Source: Marinobacter sp. S0848L
GTDB lineage: Bacteria > Pseudomonadota > Gammaproteobacteria > Pseudomonadales > Oleiphilaceae
Length of the DNA stretch: 64,000 bases
Assembly (NCBI RefSeq): GCF_023016065.1
Contig: NZ_JALKAQ010000001.1
Span: 248,001 to 312,000, forward strand
Direction of reading: 5' to 3'
Positions 27,550-37,741 of this stretch are shown here, piece after piece. The position numbers were made by a program, and so were the translations under genes. The stretch's first letter is position 1, and each line of letters starts with the position of its first letter. Below the pieces are notes generated by a model. It was not told the DNA's origin, did no database searches, and was given only the letters and a program-made list of their open reading frames with translations.

Positions 27550-28482
27550 TTAAACCGCTTTCAGGTTTTTCGCGGTAATGCCCACAATCCGCTGCCGGGC
27601 CTCTCGACTGGCCCAGGCGGAGTGAGGCGTCACGATCAGATTCGGAATATCCTCAGCCAGCAGCGGGTTACCGTTGCGCGGAGGCTCTTCGGTTAAGACA
27701 TCGAACCCTGCCCCGGCAATTTGCCCCTGCCTCAACGCATTTGCCAACGCACGTTCATCAACCAAACCTCCCCGGCTGGTGTTTATCAGCAACGCTGTCG
27801 GCTTCATCAGCCCCAGCTCTCGCTCACCGATCAAGTTTCGGGTTTCTTCCGTTAGCAAACAATGCAGCGATAACACATCGGCCCGTGCCAACAGCTCGTC
27901 CAACGGAATACGCGGATAACCATCCACACTTCCCGCTTCCTGCCCGGGGCGGCACCCCAGAACAATGTTCATGCCAAACGCTTTCGCCCGTTCAGCGACA
28001 CCCTGCCCCAAATCGCCGTACCCCAAAATACCCAGCGTTTTGCCTTCAAGCTCCATGATTGGATGGTCCATCAGGCAAAACATGTCGCTGCGTGCCCAAG
28101 TACCGTTGCGAGCATCGCGGTTGTAATCCAGAAGCCGTGTGGCCAACGCCAGAATCAACGCCATCGTGTGCTGGGCCACGGTGGAGCGGCCGTAATGGGT
28201 TACATTGAGCACCGCTATACCGTGTTCTTTAGCGGCGTCCAGATCAATATTGTTCAAACCGGTTGCCACCACCGCGATGGTTTTTAGTTCCGGGCACGCT
28301 TCAAAGTGCTCTCGCCCCAACACCACCTTGTTCACTAACACGGTGTCGAACCCGCGAATACGGCTCAAGATCTGTTCCGGTGCGGTGCGTTCATGGCAGG
28401 TTAATCCGCCCGTCACCGCCTCGATGGGGGACAAATCCACATCATCCCCGATTGTTTTGGCATCCAGAAAAACGGCTTTCAT
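27550..28482 (-). CDS. D-2-hydroxyacid dehydrogenase (glycerate dehydrogenase-like)
   Basis: 310 residues from ATG 28482 (CAGGAG upstream); six codons of open frame before it are ignored. NAD-binding motif LGILGYGDLGQGVAERAKAFG at about 148-168, substrate region VATGLNNIDLDAAKEHGI, the catalytic arginine in NTSRGGLVDERAL and the histidine in TPHSAWASREAR. It reduces a 2-keto acid such as hydroxypyruvate or glyoxylate; the exact substrate is uncertain. It is transcribed away from tpm. Confidence 0.9.
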   Translation of the reverse strand: MKAVFLDAKTIGDDVDLSPIEAVTGGLTCHERTAPEQILSRIRGFDTVLVNKVVLGREHFEACPELKTIAVVATGLNNIDLDAAKEHGIAVLNVTHYGRSTVAQHTMALILALATRLLDYNRDARNGTWARSDMFCLMDHPIMELEGKTLGILGYGDLGQGVAERAKAFGMNIVLGCRPGQEAGSVDGYPRIPLDELLARADVLSLHCLLTEETRNLIGERELGLMKPTALLINTSRGGLVDERALANALRQGQIAGAGFDVLTEEPPRNGNPLLAEDIPNLIVTPHSAWASREARQRIVGITAKNLKAV

Positions 28483-28555
28483 ACTTTTCTCCTGTCTCAA
28501 GCGATGAACAGATTAAGCTAGACTGAAACAAATTGATCAATCCCGGAGGCGCACT

Positions 28556-29215
28556 ATGGAACACGAATTCTGGCACGAACGCTGGGCCAAAGAGCAAATT
28601 GGCTTTCACGAAGGCACCGTCAACCAATACCTGTACGACCACTGGCCGGAACTGGCCGGCTCAGGAACCGAGGCGGTGTTTGTACCGCTGTGTGGCAAAG
28701 CCCACGACATGTGGTGGCTAAACGACCGGGGCCACCCCATCATTGGTGTCGAGCTCAGCGACGTGGCGTGCAAAGACTTCTTCGAAGAAGCTGGCGAAAA
28801 AGCCATGGTCAGCCCCGGCGAACCTTTCACCACATTCACTCACGGCAATCTGCAGCTTTGGTGCGGTGACTTTTTCCAGCTGGTACCACAAGACCTCAAA
28901 CACATCCGTCTGGTCTACGACAGAGCTGCTCTTATCGCCCTGCCGCCGGAAATGCGCCAAGACTATGTCAATCACCTGACAGCCGTCACACCGGAGAACC
29001 TCACCGTACTACTGATCACCCTCGACTACGACAATCAGGAGATGAAAGGCCCTCCTTTTAATGTCAGCGATGACGAAGTTCGCAAGCTCTTTTCTGAAGA
29101 CTACAACATTACGCTGATACACACGCAAGACATGGCACACGACAGCCCCTTCGCGAAGCGAAAAGGACTGAGCAAAGGAGCCACGGAAAGCGTGTTCAAA
29201 CTCACCAAAAGATAA
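28556..29215 (+). CDS. tpm: Thiopurine S-methyltransferase
   Basis: 219 residues, with CCGGAGG before the ATG. A TPMT-family class I methyltransferase: HEFWHERWAKEQIGFHEG at the N-terminus, VFVPLCGKAHDMWWL (SAM motif I), IGVELSDVACKDFF, and YDRAALIALPPEMRQDY. In bacteria these enzymes methylate thiopurines and also selenium or tellurium oxyanions. No metalloid gene is nearby. Confidence 0.93.
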   Translation: MEHEFWHERWAKEQIGFHEGTVNQYLYDHWPELAGSGTEAVFVPLCGKAHDMWWLNDRGHPIIGVELSDVACKDFFEEAGEKAMVSPGEPFTTFTHGNLQLWCGDFFQLVPQDLKHIRLVYDRAALIALPPEMRQDYVNHLTAVTPENLTVLLITLDYDNQEMKGPPFNVSDDEVRKLFSEDYNITLIHTQDMAHDSPFAKRKGLSKGATESVFKLTKR

Positions 29216-29304
29216 TTTTAATGAACCCTTTCTGCACTCGGCCTGTCCAACCTCACGAGTCTGAACTAAGCTCAAATTAAACAACCCATTCAACCATTCA
29301 CACG

Positions 29305-29328
29305 GCCCCGGATCACCACTGCCGGGGC
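29305..29328 (+). other. Hairpin in the tpm-prkA gap
   Basis: GCCCCGG (29305-29311) and CCGGGGC (29322-29328) form a 7-bp GC stem with a 10-base loop, 90 bases after tpm and 62 before prkA. It may terminate tpm or shape the prkA leader; there is no T-tract. Nothing else is clear in 29216-29390. Confidence 0.5.
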
Positions 29329-29390
29329 ACTGCGGAGACACTGCGTGAGTTAGAACTGTCCATAACAAGCGAATGTAAGCGAGGGTATCT

Positions 29391-31313
29391 ATGAGCATTC
29401 TGCAGCATTTCAAAGACCGGTATGCACAAACTCAGGAAGAAGAGTTCTCTCTTGAGGAATACCTGGAGATCTGCAAAAACGATCCAACAGCCTACGCCAC
29501 CGCCGCGGAGCGTATGTTAATTGCCATCGGCGAGCCGGAACTGATTGACACCTCTCGAGACCCTCGCCTCTCACGTATTTTTTCCAACAAAGTCATCAAG
29601 CGTTATCCGGAATTCGACGAGTTCTACGGCATGGAAGAAGCTGTAGAAAACATCGTGTCGTTTTTCCGGCATGCAGCCCAAGGCCTGGAAGAAAAGAAGC
29701 AAATTCTCTACCTGTTGGGCCCGGTCGGTGGCGGTAAATCGTCTCTCGCTGAAAAACTGAAAGCGCTGATGCAAAAAGTGCCTTTCTACGCCATCAAAGA
29801 CTCGCCGGTGAACGAAAGCCCGCTGGGCCTTTTCAACCCCGACGAGGATGGTCCGATTCTGGAAGAAGAGTACGGCATCCCGGGCCGATACCTGAAAAGC
29901 ATTATGTCGCCTTGGGCGGTCAAACGGCTGCACGAATACGGCGGCGACATCAGTCAGTTCCGGGTGGTGAAACGCTACCCATCCATTCTCGACCAGATTG
30001 CGGTTTCGAAAACCGAGCCCGGGGACGACAACAACCAGGACATTTCCGCACTGGTCGGTAAGGTCAACATCCGCATGCTGGAAGATTTCTCGCAAGACGA
30101 TCCGGATGCCTACAGCTTCAGCGGCGGCCTGTGCAAAGCCAACCAAGGCTTGCTGGAATTTGTCGAGATGTTCAAAGCTCCGATCAAAGTGTTGCATCCG
30201 CTGCTGACGGCCACCCAGGAAGGCAACTACAACACCACCGAAGGCATGGGATCTGTGCCCTTTGACGGTGTGATACTGGCCCACTCCAACGAATCCGAGT
30301 GGCAAACCTTCCGCAACAACAAACACAACGAGGCCTTCCTCGACCGGGTGTATATCGTCAAAGTGCCCTACTGCGTACGGGTCACCGAAGAGATCGAGAT
30401 CTACCGCAAATTGCTGAAGAACAGCTCACTATCGGGTGCACCTTGTGCCCCGGACACCTTGGACATGCTGGCCCAGTTCTCGGTGCTATCACGCATCAAA
30501 GACCCGGAAAATTCGAGCATCTTCTCGAAAATGAAGGTGTACGACGGCCAGAACATCAAAGACACCGACCCGAAAGCCAAATCCATTCAGGAATATCGCG
30601 ACGCGGCCGGTGTGATGGAAGGCATGGACGGTTTGTCCACCCGCTTCGCGTTCAAGATCTTGTCGAAAGTCTTCAACTTCGACACCACGGAAATCGCGGC
30701 CAACCCGGTTCACCTGCTGTACGTACTGGAAAAACAGATTGAACAGGAACAGTACGCCGCGGATACCCAGGAAAAATACCTGCGCTTCATCAAGGAGTAT
30801 CTGGCACCGCACTATGTCCAGTTCATTGGCAAGGAAATCCAGACAGCCTATCTGGAAAGCTACAGCGAGTACGGCCAGAACCTGTTCGACCGCTACGTCA
30901 CCTACGCCGACCTGTGGATTCAAGATCAGGAATTCCGCGACCCGGAAACCGGCGACATTCTGGACCGCTCGTCCATCAACGACGAACTGGAGAAAATCGA
31001 GAAACCCGCGGGCATCAGCAACCCGAAAGATTTCCGCAACGAGGTGGTCAATTTCGTACTGCGGGCCCGTGCCAACAATCACGGCGAAAATCCGTCTTGG
31101 CTCAGTTATGAAAAACTGCGCAGCGTGATCGAGAAGAAAATGTTCTCGAACACAGAAGATTTGCTGCCGGTTATTTCGTTCAACCCGAAAGCCAGTCAGG
31201 AGGATCAAAACAAGCACAAACAATTTGTCGAACGCATGGTCGATCGGGGGTACACCGAGAAACAGGTCCGCTTGCTTGCCGAGTGGTATCTGCGTGTGCG
31301 TAAGTCCCATTAA
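29391..31313 (+). CDS. prkA: PrkA-type AAA+ serine protein kinase
   Basis: 640 residues, the normal length. N-terminal AAA+ part with Walker [17 protein letters not shown] near residue 109; downstream [19 protein letters not shown] and [18 protein letters not shown] motifs, then a C-terminal kinase-related domain ([20 protein letters not shown]). The E. coli relative YeaG is induced by nitrogen starvation and stationary phase. It heads the conserved trio with a DUF444 protein and SpoVR. The set is widespread, but the joint role is unknown. Confidence 0.95.
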   Translation: MSILQHFKDRYAQTQEEEFSLEEYLEICKNDPTAYATAAERMLIAIGEPELIDTSRDPRLSRIFSNKVIKRYPEFDEFYGMEEAVENIVSFFRHAAQGLEEKKQILYLLGPVGGGKSSLAEKLKALMQKVPFYAIKDSPVNESPLGLFNPDEDGPILEEEYGIPGRYLKSIMSPWAVKRLHEYGGDISQFRVVKRYPSILDQIAVSKTEPGDDNNQDISALVGKVNIRMLEDFSQDDPDAYSFSGGLCKANQGLLEFVEMFKAPIKVLHPLLTATQEGNYNTTEGMGSVPFDGVILAHSNESEWQTFRNNKHNEAFLDRVYIVKVPYCVRVTEEIEIYRKLLKNSSLSGAPCAPDTLDMLAQFSVLSRIKDPENSSIFSKMKVYDGQNIKDTDPKAKSIQEYRDAAGVMEGMDGLSTRFAFKILSKVFNFDTTEIAANPVHLLYVLEKQIEQEQYAADTQEKYLRFIKEYLAPHYVQFIGKEIQTAYLESYSEYGQNLFDRYVTYADLWIQDQEFRDPETGDILDRSSINDELEKIEKPAGISNPKDFRNEVVNFVLRARANNHGENPSWLSYEKLRSVIEKKMFSNTEDLLPVISFNPKASQEDQNKHKQFVERMVDRGYTEKQVRLLAEWYLRVRKSH

Positions 31314-31333
31314 CGACCAGCGGGAGCAGTAAC

Positions 31334-32629
31334 ATGGGCATGACCCACATAGTCGATCGACGACTTAACGGTAAAAACAAGAGCGCGGTGAACCGGGAAC
31401 GGTTCCTGCGCCGCTACCGGCATCACATCAAGAAAGCGGTTTCGGAAGCCGTACAGCGCCGCTCCATCACCGATGTGGAGCGGGGCGAGAAGGTCAGCAT
31501 TCCCTCGAAAGACATTCAGGAACCCATCTTCCGACATGGCGCCGGTGGGCGCCGTGATGCCGTGCATCCCGGCAACCAGGAATGGGTGGCGGGCGATACC
31601 ATCGCCAAACCCGAAGGCGGCGCCGGTCAAGGTCAAGGCCAGGGGCAAGCCAGCCCCGATGGTGAAGGCATGGACGAGTTCGTATTCCAGATCACTCAGG
31701 AAGAGTTTCTGGAATTCCTGTTCGACGATCTGGAATTGCCAAACCTTGCCCGTAAGAAACTCAAAGATACGGAAGCGTTCAGTTTCGTTCGGGCGGGCTT
31801 TACGAGCCAGGGCGTTCCGGCAAAACTGGACGTGGTGCGCTCCTTGCGTGGTGCCCACGCCCGACGGCTGGGTTTAAGCGGCGCTCGCAAGAGAAAAATT
31901 CGTGAGCTGGAGGCACAACTGCAGGCACTACAAACTGCGCCCGATGATCTGGACCCGGCGTTCAGCCACGAAGACCAGATCAAGGCGTTGATTGACGAAA
32001 TTGCCGAGCTGAAAGCCAATGTCAGGCGCATCCCGTTCATCGATGAAATCGACCTGCGCTACCGGCAGCACCAAAAGCAACCGAAACCCGCGACCAGTGC
32101 AGTGATGTTCTGCCTGATGGATGTGTCTGGCTCAATGACTCAGATGCACAAAGACATCGCCAAACGCTTTTTCATTCTGCTTTATATGTTTCTGAAAAAG
32201 AACTACAAGAAAATCGACGTGGTGTTTATTCGCCATCACACCAGTGCGAAAGAAGTTACCGAAGAAGAGTTCTTCTATTCCCGCGAAACCGGCGGCACCA
32301 TTGTTTCAAGCGCCCTGAAGTTGATGCGGAAAATTATCGAAGCCAGGTACTCTCCTGCCGAGTGGAACATTTACGCTGCTCAGGCTTCCGACGGTGACAA
32401 CTGGAACGATGACTCCCCCACCTGCGGCAAGCTGCTGGCTGAAGGCATTTTGCCTCAAGTGCAATACTACTCTTACATCGAGATCACACCGCTGGATCAT
32501 CAAACCCTCTGGTATGAATACGAGAAATTGATGGCAGAACACCCGCAAAGTTTTGCCATGCAACAGATTGCTGACCCAGCGGACATATACCCGGTTTTCC
32601 GGAAGCTGTTCGAGAGGAAAGCTGCATGA
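31334..32629 (+). CDS. yeaH: YeaH/YhbH family protein (DUF444)
   Basis: 431 residues. N-terminal [22 protein letters not shown] region, a Gly/Gln-rich linker near residue 100, and a C-terminal von Willebrand A-like domain with the metal site in [21 protein letters not shown] cytoplasmic protein, always next to prkA. Its stop overlaps the spoVR start by four bases. VWA partners of AAA+ proteins often recruit substrates; here that is inference. Confidence 0.93.
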   Translation: MGMTHIVDRRLNGKNKSAVNRERFLRRYRHHIKKAVSEAVQRRSITDVERGEKVSIPSKDIQEPIFRHGAGGRRDAVHPGNQEWVAGDTIAKPEGGAGQGQGQGQASPDGEGMDEFVFQITQEEFLEFLFDDLELPNLARKKLKDTEAFSFVRAGFTSQGVPAKLDVVRSLRGAHARRLGLSGARKRKIRELEAQLQALQTAPDDLDPAFSHEDQIKALIDEIAELKANVRRIPFIDEIDLRYRQHQKQPKPATSAVMFCLMDVSGSMTQMHKDIAKRFFILLYMFLKKNYKKIDVVFIRHHTSAKEVTEEEFFYSRETGGTIVSSALKLMRKIIEARYSPAEWNIYAAQASDGDNWNDDSPTCGKLLAEGILPQVQYYSYIEITPLDHQTLWYEYEKLMAEHPQSFAMQQIADPADIYPVFRKLFERKAA

Positions 32630-34182
32630 ATGAATCCATTGATCGGCCCAACGATCTGGACGGCCGTGAACCCAACGTCGGTACCCCCATTTCGACCAGC
32701 TCGGAATGGACCTTCGAGCTGATCCAAAAATACGACGAAGCCATCGCGGAATGTGCCGCCGAATTTGGCCTGGATACCTACCCCAACCAAATCGAGGTGA
32801 TCACCGCAGAACAGATGATGGATGCCTACAGCTCGGTGGGCATGCCGGTGGGTTATAACCATTGGTCGTTCGGCAAGCAATTTCTACAGACATCCAAAGG
32901 TTACCAACGAGGCCAGATGGGGCTGGCCTATGAAATCGTGATCAACTCCAACCCCTGTATCGCCTACCTGATGGAAGAGAATACCTTACCCATGCAGGCG
33001 CTGGTTGTTGCTCACGCCAGCTATGGCCACAATTCTTTCTTCAAGGGCAATTACCTGTTCCGTACCTGGACCGATGCCAACGCTATCATCGATTATCTCG
33101 TGTTTGCCCGAAACTATGTATCTGAATGCGAAGAACGCTACGGCATTGATGCCGTGGAAGAGATTTTGGACTCCTGCCATGCCTTGATGAACTACGGCGT
33201 AGACCGCTACAAGCGGCCGTCCCCTATTTCTGCGGAGGAAGAAATTCAGAGACAAACCGAACGGGAAGAGTATCAACAGCGTCGGATTAACGACCTGTGG
33301 CGTACGATTCCAAAACCGGAAGAGGACGACCCGGTCAAGCGCAAACCGCGATTCCCCTCTGAGCCACAAGAAAACCTGCTGTACTTCATCGAAAAGAACG
33401 CGCCTTTGCTGGAAACCTGGCAACGGGAACTGGTGCGTATCGTGCGGAAACTGGCGCAATACTTCTACCCGCAGCGCCAGACTCAAGTGATGAACGAAGG
33501 CTGGGCCAGCTTTTGGCACTACACGCTGCTGCACCGTTTGTACGAAAAGGGGTTGGTGAACGATGGCTTCATGCTGGAATTCCTGCAAAGCCACACCTCG
33601 GTTGTTTACCAACCTCCGTTCAACAGCCCTTGGTATTCCGGCATTAATCCCTACACGCTCGGGTTTTCCATCTACACCGACTTACGGCGGATGTGCGAAA
33701 ACCCCACCGATGAAGACCGCGAATGGTTTCCGGAGATCGCCGGCACCGACTGGCTGGAAACCCTTCATTTTGCCATGCGAAACTTCAAAGACGAGAGTTT
33801 CATACTGCAATACCTTTCACCCAAAATCATGCGGGATCTCAAACTGTTCGCCATCGAAGACGACGACAACCAAAACCACTACACGGTAACCGCGATTCAC
33901 GATGAAGCCGGCTACCGAACGCTTCGCGAAAAACTGGCCGCACAATACAACCTGAGCTATCGGGAACCGAACATTCAGGTTTGGAACGTGGATGTGCGGG
34001 GCGACCGCTCGCTCACGCTCAGACATATTCCGACTGACCATATCCCTCTGGGCAAGGAAACCGATGAAGTGCTGAAACACGTTCACCGGCTTTGGGGTTT
34101 CGACGTTTTCCTCGAAACGGTGGACAACGGCAAGGTACAAAACACACACCGCTGCCCGCCGCTCTCTGTCGATGACGATTAA
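32626..34182 (+). CDS. SpoVR family protein (YcgB-like)
   Basis: 518 residues, usual length. Conserved blocks: [73 protein letters not shown] and [10 protein letters not shown]. Named after a Bacillus spore cortex gene, but in Gammaproteobacteria it is a stress gene of unknown function. The His- and Glu-rich pattern hints at a metal site. Last in the prkA operon, before a clear terminator. Confidence 0.94.
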   Translation: MNESIDRPNDLDGREPNVGTPISTSSEWTFELIQKYDEAIAECAAEFGLDTYPNQIEVITAEQMMDAYSSVGMPVGYNHWSFGKQFLQTSKGYQRGQMGLAYEIVINSNPCIAYLMEENTLPMQALVVAHASYGHNSFFKGNYLFRTWTDANAIIDYLVFARNYVSECEERYGIDAVEEILDSCHALMNYGVDRYKRPSPISAEEEIQRQTEREEYQQRRINDLWRTIPKPEEDDPVKRKPRFPSEPQENLLYFIEKNAPLLETWQRELVRIVRKLAQYFYPQRQTQVMNEGWASFWHYTLLHRLYEKGLVNDGFMLEFLQSHTSVVYQPPFNSPWYSGINPYTLGFSIYTDLRRMCENPTDEDREWFPEIAGTDWLETLHFAMRNFKDESFILQYLSPKIMRDLKLFAIEDDDNQNHYTVTAIHDEAGYRTLREKLAAQYNLSYREPNIQVWNVDVRGDRSLTLRHIPTDHIPLGKETDEVLKHVHRLWGFDVFLETVDNGKVQNTHRCPPLSVDDD

Positions 34183-34227
34183 AGAAGGCTCCCGCTCCTT
34201 AGCTTATAGCTTAAAACACTAAAAAAG

Positions 34228-34250
34228 AGCGTTCTCAACGGAACGCTTTT
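34228..34250 (+). terminator. Terminator of the prkA-yeaH-spoVR operon
   Basis: AGCGTTC and GAACGCT form a 7-bp stem, loop TCAACG, followed by TTTTC and preceded by a run of A that lengthens the stem. Confidence 0.8.
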
Positions 34251-34326
34251 CATCGAGGTGTCGCCTTCTAGTCGGTATACTAACGCTCATAATTAGAAAT
34301 AACACATTGACGGAGAGTACAAAGGA

Positions 34327-35760
34327 ATGGCACGCCTCAACACCCTGGATGCGTCTTGGTTAGCCGTAGAATCTGAAGACACCCCCATGCACGTGGGCAA
34401 CCTGCAGATTTTTTCATTACCCGAAGGGGCACCTGACACCTATCTGCGAGACATGGTTCTTCGCATGAAGGAATCCCATACTGTGGCGGCCCCCTGGGGA
34501 GACAAACTGGCTTGGTCCGGTTTTCTCGGGCGTGTGATTGCGCCCACGTGGAAAAAAGACAAAGACATTGACCTCGATTATCACGTCAGACATTCGGCGC
34601 TCCCCCGCCCCGGCGGCGAGCGGGAGCTCGGTATTCTGGTATCGCGCCTTCACTCCAACCCGCTGGACTTTTCCCGCCCCTTGTGGGAATGCCATGTTAT
34701 TGAAGGGCTGGAGAACAACCGGTTTGCGCTGTACACAAAAATGCACCACTCGATGATTGATGGCATCAGCGGAGTGCGCTTGATGCAGCGGGTGCTGACA
34801 ACCGATCCGGATCTTCGGAACATGCCGCCACCCTGGTCGGTTCAGCCGAAAAAACGCAGAGCCCACAAAGGTGACCGGGAGGCCAGCGTACCCGGCGCTT
34901 TCTCTCAGGCTTTGGATGCTTTGAAGCTACAAGTCGATATGGCACCGCGGCTATGGCAAGCCGGCAATCGCCTGGCGCAATCTGCCTTGCACCCGGAAGA
35001 TGGTCTGACGGCACCGTTTACCGGGCCGGTATCCATTCTGAACCACCGGGTGAAAGGCCAGCGTCGGCTTGCTACCCAGCACTACCCGGTGGACCGTATT
35101 AAAGCTTTGGCGCACGCTTCCGGCGGCTCGCTGAATGATATCGTTTTGTACCTGTGTGGAACCGCTTTGCGCCGCTTCCTGCTTGAGCAGAACAGCCTCC
35201 CTGATACGCCGCTGACAGCGGGCATCCCGGTTAACATCCGCCCGGCCGACGATCAGGGAACCGGCACTCAGATCAGCTTTATGATTGCCTCACTGGCAAC
35301 CACCGAGGCCGACCCGCTGAATCGTCTTCAGCAAATCAAAGAGTCCTGCCGCCGTGCGAAGGAACACTTGCAGAAGTTGCCAAAGAAAGCATTGACGCAA
35401 TACACCATGCTCCTTATGTCGCCTTACATTCTGCAGCTGATGTCAGGGTTGGGTGGGCGCATGCGCCCGGTATTCAACGTGACTATTTCTAACGTTCCGG
35501 GGCCGGAGGAAACCTTGTACTTTGAGGGCGCAAAACTCGAGGCAACCTATCCCGTTTCGCTGATTGCTCATGGCGGTGCTTTGAACATCACCTGCCTGAG
35601 CTATGCGGGCACACTGAACTTTGGTTACACCGGTTGCCGGGATACGCTTCCGAGCATGCAGAAAATTGCGGTGTTCACCGGCGAAGCGCTGGATGAACTG
35701 GAAGCACTGATTCTGCCCCCAAAGCCCGGGAAAGGCAGCGCTGGCAAGAAAAAGCAGTAA
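34327..35760 (+). CDS. Wax ester synthase / diacylglycerol acyltransferase
   Basis: 477 residues, typical WS/DGAT length. N-terminal LNTLDASWLAVESEDTPMHVG, catalytic HHxxxDG motif in KMHHSMIDGISG at about 138-149, the ND motif in GGSLNDIVLYLCG, and C-terminal ISNVPGPEE. It joins fatty acyl-CoA to a fatty alcohol or diacylglycerol for storage lipid, a known trait of Marinobacter. It runs into the convergent desT with a 3-base gap. Which of several paralogues it is cannot be told here. Confidence 0.92.
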   Translation: MARLNTLDASWLAVESEDTPMHVGNLQIFSLPEGAPDTYLRDMVLRMKESHTVAAPWGDKLAWSGFLGRVIAPTWKKDKDIDLDYHVRHSALPRPGGERELGILVSRLHSNPLDFSRPLWECHVIEGLENNRFALYTKMHHSMIDGISGVRLMQRVLTTDPDLRNMPPPWSVQPKKRRAHKGDREASVPGAFSQALDALKLQVDMAPRLWQAGNRLAQSALHPEDGLTAPFTGPVSILNHRVKGQRRLATQHYPVDRIKALAHASGGSLNDIVLYLCGTALRRFLLEQNSLPDTPLTAGIPVNIRPADDQGTGTQISFMIASLATTEADPLNRLQQIKESCRRAKEHLQKLPKKALTQYTMLLMSPYILQLMSGLGGRMRPVFNVTISNVPGPEETLYFEGAKLEATYPVSLIAHGGALNITCLSYAGTLNFGYTGCRDTLPSMQKIAVFTGEALDELEALILPPKPGKGSAGKKKQ

Positions 35761-35763
35761 AGC

Positions 35764-36387
35764 CTAGTCACTTTGCCAGTGGCCAGCCCCAATCAGGATT
35801 AGCTGCAAAAATCGGGTGGTGCGCTTGCGCACCTGCTCGATTTGGTAATCGTCTTCTGGCGAAATACTGAGAATATCCGTCAAGCTGAAGGCGACTGTCC
35901 GCACCACCAGATCGCAGGTCATATCGAGATCCGAATCACTCAGATGCTCCAGCAGTTTAAGCCGACGTAAATCGTTGGCCAACTCACTGGCAAAAAACCG
36001 CATTTCACTGCGAATTCCCTCCTGGACAGCCCGGCTTTCGCCCGCCAACCCTTGTGCCATAAACATGAAGAAATTGCGGTTGGCTAACGCATGGGCGACA
36101 AAGATACCTACCGATTCTTCTATCAACTTATCAGCTTGCAGCACGTTTTCCCGAGCTTCACGCATCATCCGGCGTAACACCAACCCCAGCTCATCGACCA
36201 GCTGTAAGCCCAGATCATCAACACTGCGAAAGTGTCGGTAAAAGGATGTGGGCACCACACCTGCCTGCCGGGTCACTTCCCGAATACCGATGCTGGCAAA
36301 ATGCCGGCCTTTGCCCACCAACGTCAACGCTGCCGTCATCAGCTTTTCGCGGGTTTCTCCCGGCCGTCGTCTTTGTCCACCTGCCAT
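35764..36387 (-). CDS. desT: TetR-family repressor of desaturase genes (DesT/FabR-like)
   Basis: 207 residues. The N-terminal helix-turn-helix IGIREVTRQAGVVPTSFYRHF followed by RSVDDLGLQLVDELGLVLRRMM is very close to E. coli FabR and Pseudomonas DesT. These repressors read the ratio of unsaturated to saturated acyl-CoA. The divergent genes are a ferredoxin-type reductase and a desaturase, exactly the desT-desC-desB order of Pseudomonas aeruginosa. Three related operator-like sites fill the gap between them. Confidence 0.9.
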   Translation of the reverse strand: MAGGQRRRPGETREKLMTAALTLVGKGRHFASIGIREVTRQAGVVPTSFYRHFRSVDDLGLQLVDELGLVLRRMMREARENVLQADKLIEESVGIFVAHALANRNFFMFMAQGLAGESRAVQEGIRSEMRFFASELANDLRRLKLLEHLSDSDLDMTCDLVVRTVAFSLTDILSISPEDDYQIEQVRKRTTRFLQLILIGAGHWQSD

Positions 36388-36412
36388 AGCTTTATCCGCA
36401 CCTCATAGTCAG

Positions 36413-36431
36413 GTTCACAAGTGTACACATT
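36413..36431. promoter_or_regulatory. DesT-type operator-like site 1
   Basis: On the minus strand it reads AATGTGTACACTTGTGAAC, sharing AATGTGTACA with the two sites near desC. It stands 26 bases upstream of the desT start, so it may mediate autorepression. Confidence 0.55.
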
Positions 36432-36505
36432 CAGCTGATAAAAAACCGTTCCCGCTTGTCATTACGTGCCAGCTTGCCATCCAAGCCATTGCTCGGCCAA
36501 AGCCT

Positions 36506-36526
36506 AATGTGTACAGTCGTACACAT
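36506..36526. promoter_or_regulatory. DesT-type operator-like site 2
   Basis: ATGTGTAC and GTACACAT (36507-36526) are perfect inverted halves around AGTC, 60 bases upstream of desC. It is the most symmetrical of the three sites. Confidence 0.65.
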
Positions 36527-36529
36527 CTA

Positions 36530-36548
36530 GTGAACAACTGTACACATT
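36530..36548. promoter_or_regulatory. DesT-type operator-like site 3
   Basis: GTGAACAACTGTACACATT, an inverted copy of the same motif (minus strand AATGTGTACAGTTGTTCAC), three bases from site 2 and 38 bases before desC. Confidence 0.6.
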
Positions 36549-36586
36549 GAAACCAATTGATCGCCTTGCATTCTTGGAGACTTACC

Positions 36587-37693
36587 ATGCTGGCAACGAT
36601 TACACGCTCCAAAGCGGCGCACTGGCTAGGCCGGCAATTGCTGAACCGCGAAGACCCTAAAGCATTTTTCGACCCTCTGACCACAGCCATCAACCCCATG
36701 TGGGTACAACAGTACACACCGGCTCGGGTAGAGCGCATCACCGAGGAAACCGCAGATACCAAAACCTTTGTGCTGAAACCCGCCCGCCGCTGGGGCGGTT
36801 TTCAGGCGGGGCAACACTTGAACGTGCGCATCGACATCAACGGTGTCCGGCATACCCGAACCTTCAGCCTGTCCAGCTCTCCCGCCCTTTGGGAAGATAA
36901 TGGGCTTATCACCTTAACGGTTAAGCGTTTACCGGGAGGGTTGGTCACGAACTGGCTGCACGACGAGTTGAAATCTGGCGATGTCATCGGGCTGACAGAA
37001 GCCTTTGGCGATTTTCTGATCCCGAACGGGAAGAAACCGGTTCTCTTCATTGCCGGCGGCAGCGGTATTACGCCTATTTTGAGCCAACTCGACACTATGG
37101 CACGGGAACAGTATCCAGAGCCCATAACGCTGCTCTATTACGTACGAACGCCAAGCGATGTGATCGGAGAACAAAGGCTGACAACGCTGAAAAATCGCTA
37201 CCCCACTTTCTCATTGCATATCATCACCACCCACGAAAACGCCACACCTCGCTATTTGAGTGATCAGGATTTGGACTCTGTCCCCAATCTGGCCAACCGG
37301 GAAATCTTTCTATGCGGACCTAAAGGCTTGATGGACCTGGCGACCGAAAAACTTGGCCAACGCGGCCTTAAGGACGAACAGCTGCACAGTACGTTCTTTG
37401 CCCCACCCGCTCCGGTTCGGCTTTCATCTTCTGACACAGGCGGTGAAGTCACGTTTAGCGCCAGCAACCTGTCCGTGGATTCAACAGGCGACACCAATCT
37501 GCTGGAGATCGCAGAAGCCGCCGGCCTGTCGCCTCAGCATGGCTGCCGGATGGGCATTTGCCACCAATGCACCTGCAGGAAAACCAGCGGAACAGTCGTA
37601 AACCGGCTGACGGGCCAGGTATCCGGAGCCGGTTCCGAAAGCGTGCAGCTATGCATTTCTGTCCCCCAAGGCCCGGTGGCTTTGGCGCTATAA
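36587..37693 (+). CDS. desC: Ferredoxin-NAD(P) reductase partner of the desaturase
   Basis: 368 residues from ATG 36587, preceded by TTGGAGA. FAD domain with RTFSLSSSPALWED, NAD(P) domain with LFIAGGSGITPILSQL, and a C-terminal plant-type 2Fe-2S domain with cysteines in CRMGICHQC and a fourth in QLCISVP. It passes electrons from NAD(P)H to the desaturase encoded next. Matches P. aeruginosa DesC in order and architecture. Confidence 0.92.
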   Translation: MLATITRSKAAHWLGRQLLNREDPKAFFDPLTTAINPMWVQQYTPARVERITEETADTKTFVLKPARRWGGFQAGQHLNVRIDINGVRHTRTFSLSSSPALWEDNGLITLTVKRLPGGLVTNWLHDELKSGDVIGLTEAFGDFLIPNGKKPVLFIAGGSGITPILSQLDTMAREQYPEPITLLYYVRTPSDVIGEQRLTTLKNRYPTFSLHIITTHENATPRYLSDQDLDSVPNLANREIFLCGPKGLMDLATEKLGQRGLKDEQLHSTFFAPPAPVRLSSSDTGGEVTFSASNLSVDSTGDTNLLEIAEAAGLSPQHGCRMGICHQCTCRKTSGTVVNRLTGQVSGAGSESVQLCISVPQGPVALAL

Positions 37694-37741
37694 CCCTTTT
37701 TGTTTTGCACTGCGGCCAAAGCGGCCGCCAGGAGTACACCA

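Noticed and set aside
36698..36720. GTACA repeats inside the start of desC as a fourth DesT site
   Set aside because: They encode conserved-looking residues (WVQQYTP) and do not match the spacing of the other three sites.
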